Shown here: positions 14,601 to 23,240 of the stretch, one piece after another
Layout of the letters: each line of letters opens with the position of its first letter
How positions within the stretch are numbered: the stretch's first letter is position 1
Source of the DNA: Misgurnus anguillicaudatus
Lineage: Eukaryota; Chordata; Actinopteri; Cypriniformes; Cobitidae
DNA: 64,000 nucleotides
Direction: 5' to 3'
Assembly (NCBI RefSeq): GCF_027580225.2
Contig: NC_073343.2
Location: 992,001-1,056,000, forward strand
Notes under the pieces: model-generated
Databases searched by the model: none
Seen by the model: the letters and a program-made list of their open reading frames with translations, nothing else
What the model was told of the DNA's origin: nothing
Made by a program: the position numbers and the translations under genes

Positions 14601-17600
14601 ATGAAACATGATTTTATTTAATATCCTTATGATTTTGGCATAAAATAACATTTGACCCATAAAATGTATTGTTGGCCATGCGACTTAAGACTTATATCAC
14701 ATATTTCAGTATTTATTTTATATGTTTTATTTGTTGCCCTCAGATTGCTTCACAAGAGAAAAAGGCTCATGATAACTGGGTAAGTTGATTTCATACCACC
14801 CTAGTACCGTTCATATCAGTTGACAGCAGGTTACAAATGTTTAAGATCGTTTTTATTTCGCAATTACTGTCTTAGCTGGCTGCAAGAGCTGCAGATAGAG
14901 ATCTAACAGATGTCAAGAGAGAAAATTCCAGTCTCCGTCAGAGGTGAGATATGTTGTAATCTGACTCACTTTTCAGTCGTTGACATACAAAGGAGTGCAT
15001 TTGTATTACCATTTGCGCTGTGTATCTCAATATATCTGTGTGTGTGTTTAAATTAACAGGCTTACTGATTCCCAATTCAAGTTGGAGATTCTTGAAAAGG
15101 ATCCATATGTACGAGAGGGCAGACCTATATTCAGAGGTCAGATATTGTCCTTAAATATGTCAATCTTTTTATTATTTAAAACTCTCTACTTCATACAGGG
15201 CAGCTATAGCTATAAGGAAGAAAGTTAAAGGCGGGGTGCACGATTTTTGAGAAACGCTTTGGAAAAGGGAGTCGGGCCAAGTACCAAAACACACTTGTAG
15301 CCAATCAGCAGTAAGGGGCATGTCTACTAACCGACACATTTGCCTGGGTTGCGCATGTGTAAGGGCGGGTCTATCAAAAGAAGGGTCAGATTCTATTGGT
15401 GTAGAGGCGTGTTTGTTTAGGTGATTTCAAATGTCAACATTAGCTTTCAGAGATCGTGCACCCTGCCTTTAAGAGCAATTATAGGGACCCATGGGAGCAA
15501 GGGTGCCGAAAACAATTCAGATAATATTGATGTTAAACAACATTTACACTGAAACTGTAAAAACAGAATTATTATCTATGGCCCTGAGTTTAACATATGT
15601 GACCCTGTCTGTAAAGTCCAAGTTAAAGTCCCTATCTAATTTTGTGATTAGGAGCATCAAAGTTTGATTTAACTTAGAATTTCCAATTTTTTTTTATTTG
15701 TGACATGACCTTATTCAGTCTATATTATCATTTTCCCTGCCAGACTTTTTTAAAAAAGTTGTCCGCCAGCCTTTTTTGTGGTTTTCACAAAAGTTTCACA
15801 AAATGCCTTCCAGAAAAAAAATTATTTTACAAATATATAAACATACAAATATATCAAATGAAAGAACAGACCCTCTGGTTTTAAACAAGCAAAATAAGAA
15901 AAAAGTTTCATCCTATCTTCATTTGTTCTCTTTTTATTACTTCTTAAATATGGGTAGGTTTCTTCTAAAAGACCAAATTTTGAGCAAAAACTGAAATAAT
16001 TGCATGTTTGTAAAGGAATTTCATTAGAGATCAGCTTCAGAATGATGATCAAAACATACATGGAGTTTCAAATGTGGTTAAATTAGTTTTTGCTTCAGTT
16101 TTTTATAAATTGGGTAAGTGGATAATAGCGGAATTACAGATTACCGTAAAAACTCGTCAGGAAAGTGTTATTGCATGGGAAATGTTTTCTCTAATAGATA
16201 ACTTGTCAATGGCATGGAAATAGTTAAAGATATCAAGGGTATATTTTCACAGAATGTTATTTACTTATGTAAAATTACAATTACATTAGCTTGATTGGGT
16301 AACATATCTTCTGCCTATGATGTTGATCTTGATATTTACCTTCTTGCAGGTGAGAGATCTCCTTATGGGCCCTCTCCTCATGGTCGTCCATCCTCAGAAA
16401 CCCGGCCCTTTCTCTCCCCACCGACACTAATGGATGGTCCACCTCGACTTTCACCTCAGTTTGGTAGAGGTAGTGTATACACATGCCATAAATTAATTTA
16501 TTCTGTATCCTGTTCAGTTCCCATAAGATTTAGTTCATTTTTTTGCAAGTTCATGTTTCATTAACTTTTTTGTTGGTTATCTCCTTTCCATTCCTCATTT
16601 TCTAAACTTCCTCCAACACTTTTGTTTGCCCTCTTATACTCGCCCTCATTCATTTTCTGACTCTTAACTATCATGTAATCAGTGTCTCGTGGCATGATAG
16701 AGCCCCCTAGTGGTGGGCCAGACTTTGAGCGGAGTGGCCCTCACTCTGATAGCGGCTCACTGTCTCCCTCCTGGGACAGGGAACGCAGGGGCCCTCCTGG
16801 CCCGCCAGGTACAGTAATGTTCCCAATGCTATGACTCTGGCCCCTGAGCCGGTTATTTTTCTTACCTCTGGAGGTCATCTCTCCAAAATTCTATAAATAG
16901 GCTAAATTTAGTTTTTATATCAAAGGATGTTTATGTCTTTCTTTGTTCAGTCAAGAAGAAATTCATTTTTATGAGGAAAACATTCCAGGATTTTTCTCCA
17001 TATAGATGGTATCATCAGACAAACTGACGATGCAACAGTTAAGCGTCTGGACTGGGCTTAAAGGGACACTCCCCTTTTTTTGAAAATATGCTCATTTTCC
17101 AGCTCCCCTAGTTAAACATTGGATTCTTATCTTTCTGGAATTCATTCAGCTGATCTCCGGGTCTGGAGCTAGCACTTTTAGCATAGTTTAGCACAATCCA
17201 TTGAATCTAATTAGACCATTAGCATTGCGTCTAACAAATAACCAAAGAGTTTAGAGGTTTACAGTTTTAATGCAGCTTCAAAGGGCTCTGGAGAATTCCA
17301 ACCGAGGCATAGGAGTCAGCCATTCTAGTGAAACGATCGTCGTTTTCGGCAAAAAATATGTACTTTTAAACCACAACTTCACGTCTTGTACAAGCCTGTG
17401 CACACACTAGACATTAAAGTGACACAAAGACATTAATTTGTATCATTCCACATACAACAACGTCTGAACGCTCCTCTTTCTCCACACTTGTAACTACTGG
17501 AGCGGTATTTTTGCATACGTCAAGCGTGACCTTTCGACATGATAACATAATAAGCAAGGTCACGCTTGCGCATTCTTGCGCATTATAAGAGTAGTGCAAG

Positions 17601-20600
17601 ATGGAAGGATGGTTAAAAAGTACTTTTTTTGGGGAGGGGGGTTGTGAAAATGACCTCGCTTAGCTAGATAAGGCCTTTATGCCTCGATTGGGATTGTTTG
17701 GGGCCCTTTGGATCTGCATTGAAACTGTGAACTGTTGAGGTCCACTAAAGTCCACTATATGGAGAAAAATCCTGGAATGTTTTCCTCAAAAAACTTTGAC
17801 TGAACAATGACAGACCTAAACATGGGGGTATGTCATTTACATACCTAAATTATCATAATTTTTATGAAATAGGAATAATTCTTTAAATGTGTCTTTTATG
17901 GTCACATGACACTAAATGATAAAATTTTTGGTTTAAACTTGTAAAATATAGTGTATATACGGTGAAAAAAATGTAAAGGGACATAACATAAAGGGACGTT
18001 GTAAAAGCTAAAACCCATTGAGAATGGCTGACTCAGCTAAGCCGCTCATTAAAGAGCCACAGAACTGAGCCGTCTTTGTTTTAGACATTTTCTGTTTGTT
18101 GCTCGATGTGTCAGGCTTTGTTCCACTGCCCCTTGTTGTTTCTCGTTTCCTCCAAATGCCTCAGACTGAATATTCAATGTAGATTTCAGCGTTTCACTCC
18201 AAGGGCATAAATGACACAGGACATTGCTGTATTACTAAGTGTCATTATCATAATCATACCCATATCAGCACTAGTTCTAGTTGTACGTAGTGCATCACTT
18301 TCATTCATTTCTGTTTTAAATATTTGTATACAAATTTAGTTTTGTGTCTGATTTGACATAAAATAATTTTTAAGGACAAATGCACTTTAAAAAATTATTT
18401 GCTGCCCTATTTTTATTTTTTGTTTAATCAACTCAGATTTACAAGTCATTTCAACTTTATGCAACAAAAAATTTAAGGCAGCAAAGATTTTTTTTACTGT
18501 GTGTGTGTGTGTGTGTAACTGATTGATTATTAATATATACTGATATTTACCGTTTGTTATGGAAGGTCACCAGCTCCCAGATCCAGGTTTGCCTTTTAGG
18601 AGGCCTCCTCCAGGGCCGTACGCTATGGGCCCTTTGCCTCCTAGACCACCAATTCATCCTGAGCCGTACTTTGGTGACAAATCAGGCAAGTCTTTATTTT
18701 ATGCTCCCATGTATAATGTATTTAACCACTTAAAGGTCATTTGATCTCATGTGGAGTTATATTACATTATTAACATACTCGTGTTACGAACGCCTAATGG
18801 TTTGAGTGAGTAATATAGAAAGGGACATGGGGAAATTCATTTATGCTAAATTTCTATTGGCAGAAATTCCCTGCTGACTTGTTTTAATGTAGTTAGGGTA
18901 ATGCCGAGTTCAGACTGCACGACTTTAGCCCTAATTTTGACTCGCCAACAGGTTTTGAGAAATCGCCGAGTGTGAATTATAAAAGACGCGTTCTGAGAGA
19001 ATCATGCCGTGTGAAATGTGTTTTGACTGACAACAACATCACGATGACCTACAGCCAATAAGAGAGCAACATACAGGACAGCTGGAAGTTCGGGGAGGAG
19101 TCTCTCCAAACGTTTCCTCCTTCATAATCTTTATTCTTCTTCTTTCTGCTGCAAATGAGCACACATGCAATTTGTATGGTAAGCTTCTTGCCAGCTACCA
19201 TTTTTAATAATAATTCCAGTCTCACTTGAGAACTCCGGTCTTGCACGCGTGACCTCGCGTTGTTTCCGTCGCCTCACTTCTCGCATGCGTTTGGTTGTGA
19301 GACGTAGTTTGCGGACCGGGACAAAGTTATCGGCGATTCTTCTTACGGTAAAGTCATGCAGTATGAAAACTCCTGTCACCACTCCATCATGCAGTCTGAA
19401 ACAGCAGTGACTGAACGCTTCCCCAGATAATCACGCAGTGTGAAAACTTCGGTGAGCCAACTAGTTTGAAAATCATGCAGTCTGAACTCGGCATAAGAGT
19501 ATAAACAAGGCATAAATGACCTCTCTTTTCACTTAGAGAATAAATTAAAATGTAAGAATGGAGATTTGGCACAGAGATCCTTATGGTGCATTCACACAAG
19601 ACCGGAAGAGCTTTACATTAAGTCAGTGCAAAGATGCGAATAGAAATCATGCGGCACAGTAAGCGCGAATTGCACGGCGGGGATGTGAATTGAGCTTTAA
19701 AAAATCGGAACTTTGCCGGATTTTCACGCCGTGTTAACCAATTTAGGAGCTTGCTCTAGCAGTGACGTGATTACAGGGAGCGAGCAGAGGCAGAAAAACA
19801 AAGCAACAATCATCATCGCTACATGAGACATCTTCGTACTTTTATTGGAATTAAAAGAATCTTTTTTTGGAAGAAAGTGAGTGAGGAGGTCGAACAATGT
19901 GGTAAGTTTACTCAATTTGGGCTGTTTAAGCCCCTCCCATGACGCAAATTTACTCGTGAATGTCTTGAATGACTCGAATTTCACGTGCGAATGAAGTGAG
20001 TATCCAACTACGCGCAAATAGCACGTTTTTGCCGCCTGTTCCGCGTCTGGTGTGAACGCACAGTTAGAAGGATACTTTTTATGTCTATGTGTCTCTTCAT
20101 TTCCTTTTTGTTTTTTATTTTGCAGATTCATCTTTTTTGAGAAACAGCTCAGGTGTTAGTGACAATGAAAACAGAGAGGTGAGTAAAAGTTTGATTTGTA
20201 TAAAAAATGTGTGACCGCTGTATATACAGTACGCATAAATTAACTACATCTCCCTTAGGGTCCTCAATCTATGCCTGGTGACATGAGAATGCCCCCTGAT
20301 CCAGATTCAAGAATGGGACCTCTTCCCGGTCCCCCGTTAATGGGAATGCCTCCACTGATAGACCCCAGAGATCGCTTTCCACTTAGGGGCCCTTACGGAC
20401 CCCCAGAGTTCTTTGCACCCCGTGGACCGGGTGGTCTCCCTATAAACAGTATGTACTCCCCAATCAATCTTTTTTATATTAAAATGTATTTCTACTTAGT
20501 GAACAGTTATGTGACTACTAACAGCGGTATTATTATTTACACATGTAGAGTAGTATAGTCTTCATATGAAATTAGGGTTGCCAGATATAATTTCATTATT

Positions 20601-20840
20601 TTCGTTTGATTGTGTGACACTGTAAAAGTTGATATCCTTTAACACCATTTCCATTTAGTGCGAGGGCCCCTTCCACCTGGAGTGTTTCCCAGAGGTCCAA
20701 TGCCACTCCCTCAACATATGGGTTATCTTCCACCAAGACCCCTATCTGATAGTTTCCCTCCTGGACCGCCTCCTAGACCTTCTCCACCAGGAAGCGAGCA
20801 ACCCCCCGAACAGTCGCATTCACCTCACAATGCCATTTGA
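1..20840 (+). CDS. mia2: MIA2/cTAGE5, ER exit site cargo-export protein (5' partial)
   Basis: MIA2/cTAGE5 sits in the ER membrane at exit sites, where it works with TANGO1, SEC12 and SEC23/24 to export bulky cargo. Coding exons read: 1-2691 (5' end outside window), 2849-3157, 3398-3474, 5164-5295, 5405-5426, 7372-7460, 7552-7623, 7920-8030, 8928-8999, 9089-9193, 9438-9560, 9640-9736, 10077-10123, 11347-11437, 12196-12334, 12420-12521, 12681-12741, 14744-14779, 14876-14943, 15060-15136, 16350-16469, 16683-16808, 18566-18685, 20126-20178, 20259-20448, 20659-20840. All junctions keep phase. Order of parts: acidic luminal region, membrane segment (exon 5164-5295, motif LYGLPWEAVVF), long coiled coils, then a proline-rich tail that in the family binds SEC23. 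The segment EKKAHDNW and the block around SPYGPSP match human cTAGE5. Stop TGA is at 20838. The N-terminal SH3-like domain is upstream. One reading-frame break lies in the first exon. Identity is firm; the extreme 5' limit is unknown. Confidence 0.95.
1125..1493 (+). repeat. In-frame tandem repeat, 3 x 123 bp, inside mia2
   Basis: Three copies of a 123-bp unit start at 1125, 1248 and 1371 and encode three 41-residue repeats of the type VDNLAEHNDNQILADKDTG. The period is a multiple of three, so the frame is kept. Copies two and three are nearly identical; copies one and three each carry several changes. The unit is acidic like its surroundings and probably just lengthens the disordered luminal region. 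Confidence 0.95.
3558..3815. repeat. Interspersed repeat copy (relative at 40250-40640)
   Basis: This mia2 intron stretch shares long runs with 40269-40625, for example GACATCACAAGGGGAGC and GGGGACCCAAT(A/T)ATAGCACTT. The two copies are diverged. No intact terminal repeats were found, so the class is unknown; a DNA-transposon remnant is likely. Confidence 0.7.
4436..4444 (+). promoter_or_regulatory. Two-codon upstream ORF before short mia2 start
   Basis: An ATG in a good context (CACCATGG) is followed by one Ala codon and TAA, giving ATGGCATAA. It lies 54 bases upstream of the probable start codon at 4499, in the leader of the short isoform. Minimal upstream ORFs of this kind can lower translation of the main frame. 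Transcription across this site is inferred. Confidence 0.6.
4499..4600 (+). CDS. mia2: Alternative first exon of the short cTAGE5-type isoform
   Basis: The ATG at 4499 (ACCATGG) opens 34 codons beginning MADEFKAESL and ending LAVEKIKD, followed by a donor at 4601. Splicing in phase 0 to 5164 gives KIKD-VVSSLP, matching the human short form (...EELRR-VVAALP). The region just upstream (4360-4440) is GC-richer than its surroundings and looks like an internal promoter. The short form sums to 778 residues, close to the human 804. Predicted layout: one membrane segment near residues 55-73, coiled coil from about 80 to 490, proline-rich from about 515 to the end. The codon TTG at 4487 is open upstream but is not a likely start. 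Confidence 0.85.
5697..6566. mobile_element. Inverted-repeat DNA element, family A copy 1
   Basis: The left end reads TAAAAGGATTAGTCCATTTT and the right end AAAATGAACTAATCCTTTAA, which are inverted copies. Both are followed inward by TCCAGATAATTTACTC-like and ACATGGTGG-like matching arms. It lies in the intron after 5426. Other copies: 10196-11215, about 16920-17886, and a partial one at 37036-37490. It has no transposase, so it is non-autonomous. Confidence 0.8.
6638..7083. mobile_element. Foldback element with GGCGTACACACCAAACGC ends
   Basis: Left arm GGGCGTACACACCAAACGC plus AAATTCAACGATTT is matched, inverted, by AAATCGTTGAATTCGCATTTGG near 7048-7075. A second copy of the left end appears at 6901-6920 in the same direction, suggesting a partial second insertion inside the first. 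Non-autonomous. Confidence 0.65.
8320..8778. mobile_element. Foldback element, GGAGGCCGCCAT ends
   Basis: ATGGAGGCCGCCATTGTG at 8321 is matched in inverted form by CATGGCGGCCTCCTGG at 8763-8778. It sits in the mia2 intron between 8030 and 8928. The long open frames inside it look like chance. Confidence 0.6.
9761..10010. mobile_element. 250-bp MITE, TTAAAGGCGGG family, copy 1
   Basis: Begins TTAAAGGCGGGTGCACGAT and ends TTGTGCACCCAGCCTTTAA. The TTAA at both ends fits a piggyBac-type TTAA target. Near-identical copies at 12869-13119 and 15225-15472 have the same orientation. Confidence 0.8.
10196..11215. mobile_element. Family A element copy 2, with nested insert
   Basis: Ends resemble those of 5697-6566: AATTACTCAACTTTCATAAA on the left, TTTATGAAAGTGAAATATTC on the right. 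Another element (10483-10920) lies inside it, so this copy is older than that insert. Confidence 0.7.
10483..10920. mobile_element. MITE, GGGTTCACACCAG family, nested copy
   Basis: Starts GTGGGTTCACACCAGCCGCG and ends CCGCGACTGATCTGAACGCA, an imperfect inverted pair. It is rich in CGCG-type words. Relatives lie at 13619-14540 and, more distantly, 19584-20062. It contains a chance 144-codon frame with no protein likeness. Confidence 0.75.
11347..12195 (+). other. mia2 exon and following intron with possible old transposon
   Basis: After the exon 11347-11437 the intron holds a stretch from about 11634 (GGCTACGTTTACATGACAAC) that looks like the end of an old inverted-repeat element. Its partner end was not found with certainty. 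Nothing else is recognised up to the acceptor at 12195. Confidence 0.3.
12869..13119. mobile_element. 250-bp MITE, TTAAAGGCGGG family, copy 2
   Basis: Ends TTAAAGGCGGGGTGCATGAT and ATCATGCACCCTGCCTTTAA are exact inverses of each other apart from one G. The inner sequence matches the copies at 9761 and 15225. Confidence 0.85.
13619..14540. mobile_element. MITE, GGGTTCACACCAG family, interrupted copy
   Basis: Left end ATGGGTTCACACCAGCCACG and right end GCGGCTGGTCTGAATGCAGT. It is split by the element at 13998-14428. Without the insert its arms resemble 10483-10920. Confidence 0.75.
13998..14428. mobile_element. MITE, TTAAAGGGATAGTTCAC family, nested
   Basis: Left TAAAGGGATAGTTCACTTTA, right TAAAGTGAACTATTCCTTTA, inverted. 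Long inner arms carry CATCATTT...CTTCCATAGTA-type words. It is inserted within 13619-14540 and is a relative of 44705-45036. Confidence 0.85.
15225..15472. mobile_element. 250-bp MITE, TTAAAGGCGGG family, copy 3
   Basis: Ends TTAAAGGCGGGGTGCACGAT and ATCGTGCACCCTGCCTTTAA form a near-perfect 20-bp inverted pair. Same orientation as copies 1 and 2. It lies in the intron between 15136 and 16350. Confidence 0.9.
16920..17886. mobile_element. Family A element copy 4 with a nested fragment
   Basis: Words such as GTCTTTCTTTGTTCAGTCAA and ATAATTTTTATGAAATAGGA match family A, but the left end is eroded. A fragment starting TTAAAGGGACACTCCCC at 17058, running to about 17268, belongs to the 43038-43732 family and interrupts it. 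Confidence 0.6.
18899..19496. mobile_element. MITE, TGCCGAGTTCAGACTGCA ends
   Basis: ATGCCGAGTTCAGACTGCAC at the left and CATGCAGTCTGAACTCGGCA at the right are inverted repeats of over 15 bp. It sits in the GC-AG intron of mia2. No transposase. Confidence 0.85.
19584..20062. mobile_element. Foldback element, GTGCATTCACAC ends
   Basis: TGGTGCATTCACACAAGACC on the left and CTGGTGTGAACGCAC on the right are inverted. CGCG-rich arms resemble the GGGTTCACACCAG family. It ends about 60 bases before the mia2 exon at 20126. Confidence 0.65.
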
Positions 20841-21395
20841 TCTCCGTGTCACTTTCTGTTCCTCCCCACCGTAATGTTTGCAACATCCTGTTGTTGTGCT
20901 CAGGCGTGTTTCCTCCGATATATAACCACAGTAGCTATGTGGTTATCTTTTGTTTGAGATTAAACTTATTTAAAAGTGTAAAGCCTGAAAAATGAGATAG
21001 CACACAGCACTAATCTTTCGTAAAATCTCAGTTCTGTATTTCAGGTACAGCGTGAGTGTGTGTGACATTGTGAACCTGTAGGTACATTTTGAAAAGTCAA
21101 TTGGACTGCTTTTAAACAAGATTATAGATGCTAAGGATTGCAATGTTTTTTTAAGTAAAGGTAGCTGATGAAAGGTCCACATATTTGTCAACCTGTACAT
21201 ATAGAAATTGTAACAAGTATATATTGTGAATAGGAAGCTGTTGTTTTCAAGCACCATTGGTGACTTACTTGACAACACAAAAGTTCAAAGAACCGTCCAT
21301 GTAGTTAATGGTATTTATAGTTTCCTATAACCATTTATGCCTTAAAAGTGATTGGACAAAATAAATGTGTACATTAAAGATGTCATTGAATAAAA
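20841..21395 (+). other. mia2 3' UTR with poly(A) signals
   Basis: This is non-coding sequence after the mia2 stop. AATAAA hexamers occur at 21360-21365 and 21389-21394, and a further AATAAA lies near 21611. Transcript end is inferred, not seen. Confidence 0.6.
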
Positions 21396-21579
21396 AACAC
21401 TTGTTGCAGTTTTTTTTTGCAAGGACATTGAAGAATTTGTCAAGAAAATGTCAAGGTTGCATTTTAGTCTTAAATCAAATCTGCAATACATGCATTTCAG
21501 CCTATTTTTATAACACTGAATTCATTTTTGCTATTAATTTCCCCCTATATTCTTGCTGTAATGTTAAGGAACTAAATAC

Positions 21580-21706
21580 ACTAGTCAACATTTGAAGTGG
21601 ATCAAAACCTTTAATAAAAGTTTACATAAAATCAATTCCTAATACCCATTCTTGCCTTAGGACAACTTTGATAAACTTTTTTGATCCACTTCAAATGTTG
21701 ACTAGT
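21580..21706. mobile_element. 127-bp hairpin MITE
   Basis: ACTAGTCAACATTTGAAGTG at 21580 and its exact inverse ending at 21706 give perfect 28-bp terminal repeats around a 71-bp centre. It lies just past the mia2 poly(A) signals and could be part of a longer 3' UTR. Confidence 0.85.
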
Positions 21707-21707
21707 A

Positions 21708-22726
21708 TATTTAAGGTAGAGGTTTTCAAACTTTTTTTGTCAGCTGAACCCCTTTGACACAATTATTTACTTGAAGTACCCCTGAGATTTTAAGTAAATA
21801 TTTCAATAATCCAATAGCACATTTGCATGTTTAACTTAAAAAAAAACACGTTTCCATCAGTTTTATTGGACTTCAACTGGTAATTTTGCTTTATTTATAC
21901 ATAAAATGTATCTATCCATTTTACATGAGTTTGCATTGGATTTTGATATAGTATTGTGTAATGTTCACATGACATGCAAATACAATTAATTTTTTGTTAG
22001 TACATGTTTTATTCAGATTTTCTTTTTAATGAAAATTATTTACATTTTATAATTTTTTTAAATGACGACTCGTGACTGCTCTTCCGAGGGGCGCAAATTC
22101 ATAATATGTATTCGGAGTGGCGTGTGTTGCTCATGTTTTCAAAATATGTGTTTTATTGCGTCATGTGAACCAAAATAAGTGCCTGCTGCACACACGTCAA
22201 AACAGTTTATGATAAAAGAGACGCTCTTGGTCACAAAATAGACGCAAAACCCTCCCTTAACAGTAAACTATGCATGAGATTATGTGAGTTTCTGGCAAGC
22301 GCGAGCGTCTCTTATCATAAACCCTTTAGACACGTTTGCAGCAGGCACTTATTTTGACAAGACGCGTGATGAAAATGGGTTCACTCGACGTGCCGAACAT
22401 ATATTTGGAAATTACGAACCACACACACTACATACGAGCTACATACATGTTGTGACGAACTTCGCATCTTGCGCCCTTGAAAAAAGAAGTCACCGGCCGC
22501 CACTGTTTTTTACCACCTTAGAATGAGCCGTTTCTATTAACATACACCACATGTCCCTTTACATGGTCATTTTGCATCACCATGTTTCTACAGTAGCCCT
22601 AAACAGACAAACTGTTCTGCAGAGAGTGGTTAACCCCATTGCTTGACTGGCTACTCTCTGCTGTCTCTGACGACATCATCTTAGTCCTGTGTTGGCCACG
22701 GTAGCTTCTCTGTGCTTCGAAAGTAG
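21708..22726. repeat. Intergenic repeat remnants between mia2 and fbxo33
   Basis: 21712-21800 (GGTTTTCAAACTTTTTTTGT, AACCCCTTTGACAC) is a decayed hAT end related to 52566-52860. Arms at 22179-22229 (GTGCCTGCTGCA, GTTTATGATAAAAGAGACGC) and 22303-22350 are inverted, marking a foldback element. No gene is seen. Confidence 0.55.
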
Positions 22727-23240
22727 GGGTGAGCATAGATATTCAAAATAAAGGCTAAATGTCTTACAGCGGAGTCTCTAACGTCATCACCGGCGGCCAT
22801 CTTGTCACAGGCAAGCTTTCTGGGGAGCTCTGAGGTACCTGATGTAAGGTGAGTGATCTGCACGAACACAAATACTCTTATCTCGTTGAAATCTTGACGG
22901 ATTTACAAATGGTTTGGTTTCTTACAAACGTTACTAACGTGGCTATGATTCTGGATTTCATGAACATTATTCATAGCTATGCAGTGTCATAAATACATCT
23001 CTGACGTTTATAACAAACCAAATCTGTACAAAATTAAGCAAGTTGTGGTTATTTAAAAAGTGCATGCACCATCAAAACATAATATTACGAATAAGCGAGC
23101 TGACTGTGACAAGATGGCCGCCAGGTGCGGACGTTGACCTCCATTGGCCAGCAGCGTGGACGAGGCATCTAGACTTTATTATGTATATCTATGAGCAGTG
23201 GAATGAGCCACTGTCTTCAATTCGCAATCTCACCCCTAGA
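22727..23240. mobile_element. Foldback element, GGGGTGAG ends
   Basis: GGGGTGAGCATAGATATTCA at the left is imperfectly inverted by TATCTATGAGCAG and CTCACCCC at the right. Inside, GGCGGCCATCTTGTCAC (22792) and GTGACAAGATGGCCGCC (23106) are exact inverses. From 23241 to 23531 nothing further is recognised. Confidence 0.65.

Larger units (their letters stand above)
18686..20125 (+). other. GC-AG intron in mia2
   Basis: The exon ending at 18685 is followed by GCAAGT (full junction TCAG/GCAAGT), with the acceptor at 20124-20125. The frame only works with this GC donor: phase 1 joins to GAT at 20126. All other mia2 donors seen here are GT. The surrounding donor bases are otherwise a perfect consensus, as is typical of GC-AG introns. 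The intron holds two inverted-repeat elements (18899-19496 and 19584-20062). Confidence 0.85.
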
